Below are positions 54,865-64,000 of a stretch of DNA of 64,000 bases, one piece after another; position 1 is the stretch's first letter, and every line of letters begins with the position of its first letter. Source of the stretch: Bacteroidota bacterium (GTDB taxonomy: Bacteria; Bacteroidota; Bacteroidia; Bacteroidales; P3); NCBI GenBank assembly GCA_017860275.1, contig JAFNAQ010000009.1:62001-126000 (forward strand). The letters run 5' to 3'. The position numbers and the translations under genes were made by a program. The notes beneath the pieces were generated by a model. That model was not told the DNA's origin, searched no databases, and saw nothing but the letters and a program-made list of their open reading frames with translations.

Positions 54865-55392
54865 TTATTTTTCAGTAGTATTTGTTTGAGAATTCTTTTG
54901 TTCAAATTCTCTAATCATATCCATCTCATTTGGCATATCCATCATTTGAAGCATAACGGCAGCATCAGTTGCTAAGCGAGACTTAGGGTATTTCTCCATA
55001 AAATATTTGTAGTATTCTTTTGCCTTTTCCTTGTCTTGACATTGTTCATAGACTTGAGCCATTCTAAAATAAGCAGCCTCTACCAGATAATGCTCAGGAA
55101 AATCTCCAACTAATCTTTCTAAATACACAATAGCCTTATCACAATACTTCACATTTGCACATACATCAGCAGCCTTAAAAAGAATAATTGCAGAATTTGA
55201 ATCCTTTGGAAATTCAGCAACATAGGTATTATACATTTCAAGTAAGCTATCTGCTTTAGACGTAGAAATTGCCTTTGCATCAACCAATATCTCTTTTTCT
55301 AATGTAGATATTCTTTTCATTTGCTTATTCTTTGTAGGTTCACAAGCCACAAAAGCTAAAATAGCCAAAGCCAAAAATAAATACTTTTTCAT
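54865..55392 (-). CDS. TPR-containing lipoprotein
   Basis: This 175-residue protein has a lipoprotein signal peptide (MKKYLFLALAILAFVAC, lipobox FVAC) and then TPR-like helices (AIVYLERLVGDFPEHYLVEAAYF and AKEYYKYFMEKYPKSRLATDAAV). It may act in the outer-membrane or periplasm as a protein-binding scaffold; the two repeats resemble YfiO/BamD-like modules, but it is shorter. It is the last gene of an operon with def. Confidence 0.85.
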   Translation of the reverse strand: MKKYLFLALAILAFVACEPTKNKQMKRISTLEKEILVDAKAISTSKADSLLEMYNTYVAEFPKDSNSAIILFKAADVCANVKYCDKAIVYLERLVGDFPEHYLVEAAYFRMAQVYEQCQDKEKAKEYYKYFMEKYPKSRLATDAAVMLQMMDMPNEMDMIREFEQKNSQTNTTEK

Positions 55393-55398
55393 AACAAT

Positions 55399-55956
55399 TT
55401 ATTTTTTAACAATTTTCATCCTATAATCCGTTCTGACCTTACCTACAGAAATGTCGTTGAGTTTTCGCTTCAACAATGTCTTTCTAAGCGGAGATAATCT
55501 ATCTACAAAAACCTTCCCTTCTAAATGATCATACTCATGTTGAAAAACCCTAGCTCTAATTCCAGTAAGATATTCTTCTTTCTCATTGAAGTTCTCATCA
55601 AAATATCTAACCTTTATAATTGATTTTCTTGATACATCTTCATGAATATCTGGAACAGAAAGACAGCCCTCCTGGAACACCCATAACTCTCCACTCTCTT
55701 CGATAATCTGTGGGTTAATAAAGGCTTGTTTAAAACCCTCAGCCTCTGGATAATTTTCTACAAAAGGAGTTGCATCTATAACAAATAATCGTATTGATTT
55801 GTCTATTTGAGGAGCTGCAAGACCTACACCTGAGGCATGATACATTGTATCGAACATATCTTCTATCAACTTATCTAATTCGGGATATTCTTTATCAATA
55901 TCCTTTGCAACTTTTCTTAATATTGGATTCCCAAATCCAACAATTGGTAATATCAT
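55399..55956 (-). CDS. def: Peptide deformylase
   Basis: The 185-residue metalloenzyme removes the formyl group of new proteins. It has all three motifs: GVGLAAPQ (43-50), EGCLS (96-100) and HEYDH (140-144). It lies 10 bases after ruvX and 6 before the TPR gene. Confidence 0.97.
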   Translation of the reverse strand: MILPIVGFGNPILRKVAKDIDKEYPELDKLIEDMFDTMYHASGVGLAAPQIDKSIRLFVIDATPFVENYPEAEGFKQAFINPQIIEESGELWVFQEGCLSVPDIHEDVSRKSIIKVRYFDENFNEKEEYLTGIRARVFQHEYDHLEGKVFVDRLSPLRKTLLKRKLNDISVGKVRTDYRMKIVKK

Positions 55957-55966
55957 TTCTTCTTTT

Positions 55967-56371
55967 TTATTTCATAAAATCTTGCAAGATAATCACTGCA
56001 CTAACTGTATCAACTAGAGCCTTATCTTGACGTTGTTTCTTTTTCGCCCCACAATCACGAATGGTTTGCGTAGCTATCTTAGATGTAAAACGCTCATCTA
56101 TCCTATTTATTTTTTTTGTTGGATAACGTTTTGAGAGTTCTTCAACAAATGGCTCAATATAAACTGAACTTTCCGACAATGTATTATCCATTTGTTTTGC
56201 CAAACCTACAACAAACTCATCAACCTCCTCTTCTTTAAGGTAGTTCTCTAAGAATTCAAATAAATTCTTCGTCTCTACTGTAGTTAAAGATGTGGCGATA
56301 ATTCTCTGCGTATCGCTTACAGCAAGTCCAGTCCTACGCTTTCCGTAATCTATCGCCAGTAATCTTCCCAT
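55967..56371 (-). CDS. ruvX: Holliday junction resolvase-like protein RuvX (YqgF)
   Basis: The 134-residue RNase H-like protein has MGRLLAIDYGKRRTGLAVSDTQRIIA at its start (with AIDYG as the catalytic motif), VGLAKQMDNTLSES and DERFTSKIATQTI. The family is implicated in pre-16S rRNA processing. It overlaps an operon between the CoA-transferase and def genes. Confidence 0.93.
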   Translation of the reverse strand: MGRLLAIDYGKRRTGLAVSDTQRIIATSLTTVETKNLFEFLENYLKEEEVDEFVVGLAKQMDNTLSESSVYIEPFVEELSKRYPTKKINRIDERFTSKIATQTIRDCGAKKKQRQDKALVDTVSAVIILQDFMK

Positions 56372-56381
56372 ATTTTAATTA

Positions 56382-57692
56382 TTATTTTCTTACAAAATGA
56401 TAATGTGAACCATAGCGTTCAAACGCTGCTCTATCTAGTTCTTCTCTATGGTCTGGATGAGCAACAGAAATAAGCAGTCTTGCTCTTTCTTGAAGACTCT
56501 TCCCATATAAATTAACTGCTCCAAACTCAGTAACAAACCAATGAATATGATTTCTTGTTGTAACAACACCGGCTCCAAGGTTTAGAGTCGGAGCAATTTT
56601 AGAAATCCCCTTATTCGTTGTTGAAGGCATAGCAATAATTGATTTCCCTCCCTCTGAACGTGAAGCTCCATAAATAAAATCTACCTGACCTCCAACACCA
56701 GAGAAAAATTTAGTCCCCAAGCTATCTGCACAAACCTGACCTGTAATATCTATTTGAAGTGCAGAATTAATTGCAGTCATCTTAGGTTGTTGAGCAATAA
56801 TAAATGGATCATTGGTATAAGCCACATCCATCATTGCAACTCTTGGGTTATTATGAATAAAATCATAAACCTTTTGAGAGCCCATTAGGAAAGTAGACAC
56901 CATCTTTCCATTATCTAGCTTCTTATTTTTCCCATTTATTACACCACTCTCAACCAATGGTAAAACTCCATCGGCAAACATCTCTGTATGAATACCAAGA
57001 TTTTGATGTGTTGTTAGTTGAGTAAGTACAGCATTAGGTATTGCTCCAATACCCATTTGCAAACAAGCTCCATCTTCAATAAGTCCAGCACAATGTTTAC
57101 CTATAGCAATCTCTTCAGTAGTTGGCTGGGTGAAATGTGCAGGCATTAGTGGTGTATTATCTTCAACGAATACATCAATCATAGAAACAGGGATAAGAGC
57201 ATCGCCAAAAGATCTAGGCACACAAGGATTAACCACTGCAATAACAGTCTTTGCTGTCTCAACGGCTGCAAGTGTTGCATCAACAGATGTCCCCATAGAC
57301 ACATAACCATGTTCATCAGGAGGGCAAACTTGAATCATTGCAACATCGCAAGGCAAGTATCCACCACGATATAGTTTTTGAGTTTCAGAAAGCATAACAG
57401 GAATATAGTCAGCAAATCCTGCTTGAACATCCTTTCTCACATTTGCTCCGACAAAGAAAGCATCGTGCTGAAAAGCTTTTTCTAATTCTGCGCTAGCATA
57501 AGGTGCGGGACCTTCAGTATGAAGATGGTGTACATAAACATTAGAAAACTCTCCTCTTCTTCCTCTTTCAACCATTGCATCAACTAAGCATTGAGGTACA
57601 GATGCCACAGAGCTTAAATGCACATGGTCACCAGATTTAATAATCTTTACTGCCTCTTGAGGGCTAACTATTTTATATGTTTTTTGTGTCAT
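56382..57692 (-). CDS. Acetyl-CoA hydrolase/4-hydroxybutyrate-type CoA-transferase
   Basis: The 436-residue CoA-transferase family I-like protein has VVNPCVPRSFGDALI, GIGAIPNAVL, the region with the likely catalytic glutamate GIHTEMFADGVLPLVESG, and a C-terminal VTEFGAVNLYGKSLQERARLLISVAHPDHREELDRAAFERY motif read in shorter parts (for example SVAHPDHREELDRAAFERY). It moves CoA between acyl groups or hydrolyses acetyl-CoA, which is typical of acetate or butyrate fermenters. The exact substrates are not shown. It heads the operon with ruvX, def and the TPR gene. Confidence 0.88.
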   Translation of the reverse strand: MTQKTYKIVSPQEAVKIIKSGDHVHLSSVASVPQCLVDAMVERGRRGEFSNVYVHHLHTEGPAPYASAELEKAFQHDAFFVGANVRKDVQAGFADYIPVMLSETQKLYRGGYLPCDVAMIQVCPPDEHGYVSMGTSVDATLAAVETAKTVIAVVNPCVPRSFGDALIPVSMIDVFVEDNTPLMPAHFTQPTTEEIAIGKHCAGLIEDGACLQMGIGAIPNAVLTQLTTHQNLGIHTEMFADGVLPLVESGVINGKNKKLDNGKMVSTFLMGSQKVYDFIHNNPRVAMMDVAYTNDPFIIAQQPKMTAINSALQIDITGQVCADSLGTKFFSGVGGQVDFIYGASRSEGGKSIIAMPSTTNKGISKIAPTLNLGAGVVTTRNHIHWFVTEFGAVNLYGKSLQERARLLISVAHPDHREELDRAAFERYGSHYHFVRK

Positions 57693-57754
57693 AAAAGTTT
57701 TAGTTTATACGTTTTAATGTCTGTTCTATCAACGATTTCGTACAGAATAATGTG

Positions 57755-57784
57755 CAAAGGTACGAAAATAATAAATTTGACAAA
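57755..57784 (-). promoter_or_regulatory. Promoter of the CoA-transferase operon
   Basis: On the minus strand TTTG (57781-57784), 18 bases, TACCTTTG (57755-57762), about 60 bases before the ATG at 57692. Confidence 0.7.
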
Positions 57785-57935
57785 ATCAAGTCCATTTAAA
57801 AGTAGTAAATACAAAAGAAAAATCTAAATCATACCTAATTAATCCTCACAAGGATGTTACTTACCTCTGGTTGTTTGACAATAATTGCAATCAAATATTT
57901 AGTATCTACATATTTTTATTAACTTTAAATCTCTT

Positions 57936-58110
57936 TTAGTTTAGTTTTGTTCTAGGGAATCCTTGTTTTGAACTTTTTTTACGAAGATTTGATGTCAACA
58001 TCATGCCATGATATCGGTCACTTCATGGCATGATCTTATAATCTTCATGGCATGATGTTGATAGGATCATGGCATGATGTTGACATCAAATCTTCGTAAA
58101 AAAAGTTTGT
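57936..58110. repeat. Palindrome-array element D (22-bp period, 42-bp perfect arms)
   Basis: This lies in the 502-base gap between the CoA-transferase and the lipoprotein gene. The flank GAATCCTTGTTTTGAA starts at 57957. Then come 42-bp perfectly paired inverted arms (57971-58012 and 58066-58107) around a 53-base centre. The palindrome TCATGGCATGA (TCATGCCATGA for the first) occurs four times, starting at 58001, 58023, 58045 and 58067, exactly 22 bases apart. The outer arms add T-rich and A-rich ends and CGAAGATTTGATG. Its layout matches elements A and B although the palindrome sequence differs. Confidence 0.85.
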
Positions 58111-58157
58111 TATAAGAAAATGCTAAATCTGAACAGGGTTATTTTAGTTTTTTACTT

Positions 58158-58165
58158 TATCTTTG
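58158..58165 (+). promoter_or_regulatory. Possible -7 box of the lipoprotein gene
   Basis: TATCTTTG lies 29 bases before the ATG at 58195. The upstream element is not evident. Confidence 0.5.
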
Positions 58166-58194
58166 CATTAAGATAAACCTTTAAAAATAACATT

Positions 58195-58725
58195 ATGAAA
58201 AAATTATTATTATCACTTATCCTTATTGTTCCTTTATTATTTTCTGGTTGTAGTTCAACTCAGAAGCTAATGGATAAATATACAGGAAATATGTCGCTAA
58301 AAACTGGAGGACAAGAATACAAACTTTATGCCTCTAATTTTTATATCAAAGATGGAAAAACATATGTTGTTGCCTCCAACGGAGATAGAACAATAACAAT
58401 TAGCTTTAAGGGAACAACACCGGGGGTTTATCCTCTGGGTATGGCTACAAACCTTCAGGATATTGCTGCATTAGCATCAAAGGGCTTAGGTGGTATTCTT
58501 GATGCCGATAATGCATTAATGCATGTCCCTACAGAAGCTTATAAAAGTACATATCTTTCTCTTACTGGAAATCTAGTTATTACTGAATATACAAGTGGAA
58601 AGATTGTTGGAACATTTTCTGGAGTAGGTATAAATAAAGATTTGTTAAGTGTTCAAGGTATTTTGAATATATTAATAAACAATAGCATGGACTTTTCTGG
58701 GTCTTTCTCAGCAGTGAAATTATAG
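58195..58725 (+). CDS. Small lipoprotein, function unknown
   Basis: The 176-residue protein has a lipoprotein signal peptide (LLSLILIVPLLFSGCSS, lipobox FSGC). The rest is beta-rich with Gly-Thr and Lys (LKTGGQEYKLYASNFYIKDG, LTGNLVITEYTSGKIVGTFSG), and I do not recognise a family. It stands alone, downstream of element D and upstream of a very long terminator stem. Confidence 0.75.
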   Translation: MKKLLLSLILIVPLLFSGCSSTQKLMDKYTGNMSLKTGGQEYKLYASNFYIKDGKTYVVASNGDRTITISFKGTTPGVYPLGMATNLQDIAALASKGLGGILDADNALMHVPTEAYKSTYLSLTGNLVITEYTSGKIVGTFSGVGINKDLLSVQGILNILINNSMDFSGSFSAVKL

Positions 58726-58733
58726 TTAAAACC

Positions 58734-58790
58734 TATATAAATAAGAAAAAGGTTGGAATTCAATTTTCCAACCTTTTTCTTATTTATATA
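58734..58790. terminator. Bidirectional terminator with a 25-bp perfect stem
   Basis: Arms 58734-58758 and 58766-58790 pair perfectly over 25 bases with a 7-base loop; the core is AAAAAGGTTGGAA and TTCCAACCTTTTT. It lies between the lipoprotein gene and the ispF stop, which converge. Confidence 0.9.
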
Positions 58791-58799
58791 AAGATAGTT

Positions 58800-59279
58800 T
58801 TATTTCTTAGATAATAACACAACAGCTTGAGCTGAGATTCCCTCATTTCTACCTACAAAGCCTAGATTCTCTGTTGTTGTTGCCTTGATTGTCACATCAT
58901 CAGAGTCTAGTTCTAGAATTTCAGCTAGAATCTCCTGCATACTTGGTATATATTTTCCAATTTTTGGTGATTGCAGAGATATCGTTGAATCAATATTTTC
59001 AATTTTAAATCCCTTGGCTTTTACTTTTTCAAAACAATCCTTGAGTAATAATTTACTGTCTATTCCTTTGAATTTATCATTTGAATCAGGATATTGATAA
59101 CCAATATCTCTTTGATTAGAGGCTCCAAGGAGTGCGTCAATTATTGCATGAATGAGAACATCAGCATCTGAATGTCCTACTGCACCTAAGGGACTTTCAA
59201 TTTTTATTCCTCCAAGGAAAAGATCATATCCTTCCTTTAGTTGGTGAACATCATATCCTATACCTACCCTTAGTTGCAT
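58800..59279 (-). CDS. ispF: 2-C-methyl-D-erythritol 2,4-cyclodiphosphate synthase
   Basis: The 159-residue enzyme of the non-mevalonate isoprenoid pathway makes the cyclic diphosphate from CDP-ME 2-phosphate. It has the metal ligands D10-x-H12 (IGYDVHQL) and H44 (GHSDADVLIHAIIDALLG), and the C-terminal TTENLGFVGRNEGISAQA. It lies 4 bases after porV. Confidence 0.96.
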   Translation of the reverse strand: MQLRVGIGYDVHQLKEGYDLFLGGIKIESPLGAVGHSDADVLIHAIIDALLGASNQRDIGYQYPDSNDKFKGIDSKLLLKDCFEKVKAKGFKIENIDSTISLQSPKIGKYIPSMQEILAEILELDSDDVTIKATTTENLGFVGRNEGISAQAVVLLSKK

Positions 59280-59283
59280 TATA

Positions 59284-60474
59284 TTATTTCTTTGTTGGAG
59301 ATAAGTCGAATGTTAAAGAAAGACGTAATGTATTTTTTAAAGGGTGATTGTTTGCCACAGTTGGAACAAGGTACGCAATATCTAAACTCATTACATTATA
59401 TTTAAATCCTCCTCCAAATGTTGCATATTGACGTCCCCCTTTTTTATCGCTTTCGTAAAAATATCCACCTCTTAGATAAAGAAATTTGTTATATGTATAT
59501 TCTAACCCTGCCGATAACATTATCTCTTGCATCTCTTCTTTGAAACCATTTGGAGCATCGTAAAAAGATTGTATCGCCCCTTGTAATATTCCTACATTTG
59601 GGTTCATGCCAGCTACAATATCTCCTACTGAATCATAAACTGCTGGTGTTGGAACTAAAAGTTTATTGATATCCAACATCATAGATAATTTATTAAATTG
59701 GTCAAAATCCATTGTATAGCGCCCACCAAGTCTTAGATTTGCTGGTAGAAAACTTTTCTCCATATTATCTGAATAAGAAATCTTTGCTCCAAGATTAGAT
59801 ATTTGCATACCTATGGCATATTCTGATGCTTGGTCGATGTCTCTTTGGTAATAAAGACCAATATCAGTTGCTGCTGAATTTGCAGCCTTTGTAGCTGTTG
59901 TTCCTACATTCTGTCCCTGGGTTAAATCGGAACGAATATATCTTCCTGTTACGGAAGCAGAAAAATAGTCTGAAAGTTTCATTGTATATGCAAGGTCAAG
60001 TGCAAATTCATTTGGTTTAAAATTACCCATATCTTGTCCCTCTTCACTAAAAAAATTAATCCCACCTAAAGAGAAGTAAGTTAATGATCCTCCTAAAGCA
60101 CTTCTATCGTCAAGCTTATAATATCCAGCTAAATACATTAAACTTATATCTCCTACCAAGTCTCTAAGCCATGGTGTATATGTAAATGTTAATCCAGTCT
60201 GATTCTCTGCAAATGCAAGTTTCGCAGCATTCCAATGTATTGAATTCCCGTCTGGAGTAGAAGCTGCTCCAACATCTCCCATCGAGCCTGCCCTTGAATC
60301 TGGTGCAATTAGTAGTACAGGGACACCAGTCATAATTACTCTTGCTCCTTCAGTAATCTGCTTACGAAGAATGGTTTCCGTAATATTGTCATTATCTATC
60401 TGCGCTTCTGCATTCTTAGGAGAAATGAACGTTATTGCCAATATTGCAATAGGGATTAATCTTAAATATTTCAT
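59284..60474 (-). CDS. porV: Type IX secretion outer-membrane protein PorV
   Basis: The 396-residue barrel has a signal peptide (RLIPIAILAITFISPKNAEA) and PorV-like features: AGSMGDVGAASTPDGNSIHWNAAKLAFA, TYTPWLRDLVGDISLMYLAGYYKL, and FLYLRGGYFYESDKKGGRQYATFGGGFKYN at its end. PorV shuttles and helps process cargo with PorU. It lies 61 bases after porU and upstream of ispF, as in related genomes. Confidence 0.92.
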   Translation of the reverse strand: MKYLRLIPIAILAITFISPKNAEAQIDNDNITETILRKQITEGARVIMTGVPVLLIAPDSRAGSMGDVGAASTPDGNSIHWNAAKLAFAENQTGLTFTYTPWLRDLVGDISLMYLAGYYKLDDRSALGGSLTYFSLGGINFFSEEGQDMGNFKPNEFALDLAYTMKLSDYFSASVTGRYIRSDLTQGQNVGTTATKAANSAATDIGLYYQRDIDQASEYAIGMQISNLGAKISYSDNMEKSFLPANLRLGGRYTMDFDQFNKLSMMLDINKLLVPTPAVYDSVGDIVAGMNPNVGILQGAIQSFYDAPNGFKEEMQEIMLSAGLEYTYNKFLYLRGGYFYESDKKGGRQYATFGGGFKYNVMSLDIAYLVPTVANNHPLKNTLRLSLTFDLSPTKK

Positions 60475-60535
60475 ATATGTTTTTTTGTCTTAACTTTATT
60501 AAACGAAATGATTTGTAGTTTTATTATTTTGGATA

Positions 60536-63500
60536 TTAAAAAATCACTAATTTTTCTGCTTTTGTCCATTGAGTTCCTTGATCCATATTTAGTTGCATTC
60601 TATAAAAATATATACCAGCTTGGAGTTTTCCTCCTCCATCTATAGTCCCATTCCACTCAATAGGTCCAATTGTATAACCGTTGGTAGGAGTATTAACTTC
60701 AATTGTTTTCACCTTCCTTCCTGACGAATTAAATATATGAATTTGTGCAGAATTAATATTGCCTCTTTGGTTGTGCTCTAGATAAAACTTCGTTAAACCA
60801 GAAAATGGGTTTGGATAGTTTTTAAGGTTCATAAAGGTTTCTTCTTCTGAACCGTGTACTTTAAATATTATTGTTTCTGAACCAGAATAGTTAAATATAT
60901 TCCAAGCCTTTAGTGTTAAAGTATGTTCTCCTTCTGTTAGGGAAGTAAGAGGGAATTTAATATACCCTTTATTTGGATTCTGCTCATCTTGTTCAAAATA
61001 ATCATTTAAGATAAATGTATTGGCTGCATTATCTAAGGTTGCTGTAATATCATGCCCTAATCCAGAACCTACAGTGTTTATTGCTATTTTGTCAGATATG
61101 ATTGCAAAAATCTCTGCATTTTCATCTGCTATTCCTCCTGAAACAAAGTTTGAATCAGAGATAAATAGCCTAACCAAAGGTCTTGTTTCTTCAATTGTTA
61201 CACTATTATCTATTCCTCCTATTATCACCTTGTTGCAATATCCCCCTGCATCTAGGCTGTCATTCTGAGCATAATAACTTAGTTTTCCATATCCGTAATT
61301 GTATGCTATATCTTTTGGCATGGTGAAGTTCTGAGAAAAAACTCCATTTACAACCTTGGTTTTTCCTTTATATAAAATATTCTTTTGTTGCTCAAATGTA
61401 ATAGCTGATCCAGAATTATCGTTATCTAATGTTTGGAAATTAGTAGTTTTATCATATAGAGAAATTTGAACTATACCATTAAAATCTGTATTAACATTAT
61501 TACTATCGTCAACTATACTTCCAACAACTCTAATATTTGATAATGCACTCAAAGTGTCAATATTTATTTCTGGATTAATAAGATTTATTGAATCTGTTCT
61601 AACGGAATATTTAGGAAGGCTTATCTTTAATGCAGGATCTCCCATAAGTACAACAGATCTTTTGTTCTCACTTTGAGTATAATCTCTTTCATTTTTAGCT
61701 TTGATGAATGCTTCTCCAAAAGTATTTGCCTTACCAGCTTTCTTTTCTAAAGTATATTTGTGAAAATCCTTATTAATTGAATCGTCAGAATTGATTTTTC
61801 TTGAAGCAGTAATTATTGCTATTGCTCCACCATTTTGGTTATATAATGTATATTCTCCAGCACTAGGTTTATCCACAAGGTCAAAACGACCAAATTCACA
61901 AGTTGATGTAATTATTAATGGCATTGAATTATAATTATGCCAACCCATTATATCTGTTATTGTTATAAGTCTTTCACTTGAAAGATGATCTTCAGAACCA
62001 TGACCTACATAATTTAAGATTAAAGCTCCCTTTTTCATTTGTTGATTTATTGCCTTCGACGCATCAGGATATGTATTCCCAGCCGAAGATGCAAATTGTT
62101 TATAGGCATCTGAATAAACCTTTATTGGGTTGAGTTGAGGTTGAGTTTCCTTAACTTGAAAATAAATATTTTCTGCGTGAGTAACAAAATATTTATCCCC
62201 ATCTTCTGCATCATCGGAAGTTAACAATATAGAGTTCCTCCAATCACCCATGGTTTTATCATCTGTAATATCTTTTTTTAATAAATATCTTTCTGTTTTG
62301 TCTACTAAATTCTTAGCTTGCTCAATGTTATTTACAGGGAAACGTCCTACTCCTATCATCATTGTATCTCTCAAGCTCATTTCATTTGCACCTTTTGCAA
62401 AAGGAGAAAGATAAGTGATATAGTCCTCACAAACATATGACATTACATCATCTAATGAATTTACACTTTGCCAAGTAAGTACAAAGTTATTATTATACTT
62501 TAGTATATTTTTATTATCGAAAGTCCCATCTCCAAACAATAATACATTTTTGGGAGCTTTGCCTATAGGATTATATTTATTGTACAACATCCTCAAATAT
62601 TCTCTATAAGCCATATAATCTGGAGTCCCTGAAGAAAACTCGTTATATATCTGCTCAGTCGTTACTACTACAGCTGATGTATTATTATGATTTTGATGAA
62701 TCTTTGCCAAACGCTCAGCTTGTTCAAGGAATATTGGGTTTGTGATAATTACATAATCTATTGGTTGAGTAGCATGAAGATTTTGATTTAAGACTTTCCC
62801 TCCCGGCTTAACAGAATTAAAATTTGAATTAGTATTAAATGCAACAACTTCTCGTAAAGTATCTGTTTTTAAAGTAAAACAATATGTTTTATTTGATAAA
62901 TTATAATCTCCAGAAATTTGCTTTGGATTAGTAAAGTTTGTCACATCCCATACCATTAACCCTGCCGATGTAACATTAGTAATCTTATTTTGAACATTCA
63001 TGTTTTTCCCTACTAATTCTGTTGTCTTATATTGTAATACTGAAGGATAAACATATTTTAATTCTTTGTCATAATTGACAAGTATATAATCCAACCAACC
63101 TTTTGCTGTACTTTCTCCCCTAAAACTAACAGTCATTTTGTTATTAACCAAATTTGCAGTTGTTATATCTCTTTTTATTAATCTTGGATTTGCAATATAT
63201 CCCTGTGAGTTAGATACTATTCCATCGATTTTTATTGTATCAATTAAAACTCCATTGTAATTCATAACAAATGACGTTTTCTCTTCACTTTGAGCTACAA
63301 CTCGATAAACTAATTTTGCTGGATATAGCAGATTATTATTAATATCTAAAATAGCATTCTTAATATCTAAAGGATAATCCTCAGGCTTAGTCGTATTAAT
63401 AAATTGCTTTCCAAGCCATCCTCTACCCGATTTATTTGGATTGTTTAGCTCTTGCTTTGAAAAGAAATATTCTCTTGAGGTATTAATGATTGTATCAATA

Positions 63501-64000
63501 GTTGAATTGTTGATTGCAAGGGTCTCTACCCTTTTCTTCTCACCAATTTCTTCATCAAAAGTTATAAAATATGTAGTCATATCAGAATATGGGTGTTGCT
63601 CAAAGCTATATGTCCTATCTGTACTGTTATATGCCCATTTCGTATTCCCTCGTCCATAAAAAATTGCATACCCTCCTTGCGAAAATGTTCCACTAGGATC
63701 ATTAACATATATAGAGTTTTCTATTAAATCAGAATTTTTATATTCAGATGTCTCTAATGGCAATTGAATCCCTCCATTCCCAAATATGGAAAGACTTTGG
63801 GATTTAATTTCATCGGAAGGGATTCCTAATGCAATAAAATCATTATATGTCAATTTATACAATCCTGAGCTCGGAATATATATCTTGTACCAATTACCAT
63901 GTGATAGTACAGAAGAATCGGGATAGGATATTGATTGGGAGTATAGATTAGAAAATGAAATTATTGAGAAAACCAGTGTTATAATTTTAAAATGTTTCAT
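60536..64000 (-). CDS. porU: Type IX secretion sortase PorU (C25-like)
   Basis: This 1154-residue protein cleaves the C-terminal domain of T9SS cargo at the surface. Its signal peptide (FKIITLVFSIISFSNLYSQ) is followed by a long beta-rich region and a gingipain-like C25 peptidase domain with the catalytic His (LILNYVGHGSEDHLSSER) and Cys (LIITSTCEFGRFD). The end carries a type A-like sorting domain (NYPNPFSGLTKFYLEHNQRG, GIYFYRMQLNMDQG). The ATG at 64000 is the last base of the window, so the promoter is outside. Confidence 0.94.
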   Translation of the reverse strand: MKHFKIITLVFSIISFSNLYSQSISYPDSSVLSHGNWYKIYIPSSGLYKLTYNDFIALGIPSDEIKSQSLSIFGNGGIQLPLETSEYKNSDLIENSIYVNDPSGTFSQGGYAIFYGRGNTKWAYNSTDRTYSFEQHPYSDMTTYFITFDEEIGEKKRVETLAINNSTIDTIINTSREYFFSKQELNNPNKSGRGWLGKQFINTTKPEDYPLDIKNAILDINNNLLYPAKLVYRVVAQSEEKTSFVMNYNGVLIDTIKIDGIVSNSQGYIANPRLIKRDITTANLVNNKMTVSFRGESTAKGWLDYILVNYDKELKYVYPSVLQYKTTELVGKNMNVQNKITNVTSAGLMVWDVTNFTNPKQISGDYNLSNKTYCFTLKTDTLREVVAFNTNSNFNSVKPGGKVLNQNLHATQPIDYVIITNPIFLEQAERLAKIHQNHNNTSAVVVTTEQIYNEFSSGTPDYMAYREYLRMLYNKYNPIGKAPKNVLLFGDGTFDNKNILKYNNNFVLTWQSVNSLDDVMSYVCEDYITYLSPFAKGANEMSLRDTMMIGVGRFPVNNIEQAKNLVDKTERYLLKKDITDDKTMGDWRNSILLTSDDAEDGDKYFVTHAENIYFQVKETQPQLNPIKVYSDAYKQFASSAGNTYPDASKAINQQMKKGALILNYVGHGSEDHLSSERLITITDIMGWHNYNSMPLIITSTCEFGRFDLVDKPSAGEYTLYNQNGGAIAIITASRKINSDDSINKDFHKYTLEKKAGKANTFGEAFIKAKNERDYTQSENKRSVVLMGDPALKISLPKYSVRTDSINLINPEINIDTLSALSNIRVVGSIVDDSNNVNTDFNGIVQISLYDKTTNFQTLDNDNSGSAITFEQQKNILYKGKTKVVNGVFSQNFTMPKDIAYNYGYGKLSYYAQNDSLDAGGYCNKVIIGGIDNSVTIEETRPLVRLFISDSNFVSGGIADENAEIFAIISDKIAINTVGSGLGHDITATLDNAANTFILNDYFEQDEQNPNKGYIKFPLTSLTEGEHTLTLKAWNIFNYSGSETIIFKVHGSEEETFMNLKNYPNPFSGLTKFYLEHNQRGNINSAQIHIFNSSGRKVKTIEVNTPTNGYTIGPIEWNGTIDGGGKLQAGIYFYRMQLNMDQGTQWTKAEKLVIF

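Overview
The window is a low-GC (AT-rich) chromosomal segment of a member of the Bacteroidota, most likely Bacteroidales. The evidence is a type IX secretion system (PorU, PorV) with six proteins carrying type A or type B sorting domains, promoters of the Bacteroidota form (TTG/TTTG, about 18-21 bases, TAnnTTTG) ahead of many genes, no obvious Shine-Dalgarno sequences, and family-typical proteins such as viroplasmin-type RNase H and GTP-dependent PEP carboxykinase. No prophage, insertion sequence, CRISPR array or rRNA gene was seen.

Layout. 1-3.2 kb: the tail of an outer-membrane beta-barrel receptor and a tandem pair of secreted type A cargo genes sharing an almost identical 3' end and leader. 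3.2-6.8 kb: HsdR-N-like protein, topA, an outer-membrane barrel. 6.9-11.7 kb: a giant type B cargo protein and RNase H. 12-18 kb: thioredoxin-like protein, acyl-CoA ligase, rubrerythrin, and the dus-rarA-rsmI-like operon. 18-25.7 kb: pckG, a type B cargo, a GH20 hexosaminidase, a membrane protein and a type A cargo. 26-33.8 kb: nhaD, yidC, and a GNAT-MATE-membrane protein-flavin oxidoreductase operon divergent from comF. 33.8-38.1 kb: a predicted three-component ABC (ABC-3C) conflict system with an unknown downstream gene. 38.1-39.1 kb: a 1-kb noncoding stretch. 39.1-57.7 kb: core housekeeping genes (relA/spoT-tadA-trmH, rpsF-rpsR-rplI, secA, a two-gene polysaccharide module, tRNA-Arg, rimP-nusA-infB, and CoA-transferase-ruvX-def-TPR lipoprotein). 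58-64 kb: a lipoprotein, then porU-porV-ispF.

Two things stand out. First, four long intergenic gaps (about 11.8, 25.8, 38.6 and 58.0 kb) hold related repeat elements: tandem palindromes with a strict 22-23 bp period, where the palindrome differs between elements while a flank around GAATCCTTGTTTTGAA is kept. One ends in a 42-bp perfect inverted repeat. They resemble no standard element I know. Short GTAGGG-led hairpins are scattered near two of them. Second, the ABC-3C locus pairs an SMC/Rad50-like ATPase and a middle component with a protein whose N-terminus has a PD-(D/E)xK-like nuclease pattern, plus a downstream uncharacterised gene. Functional statements come from reading motifs by eye; no database search was run.
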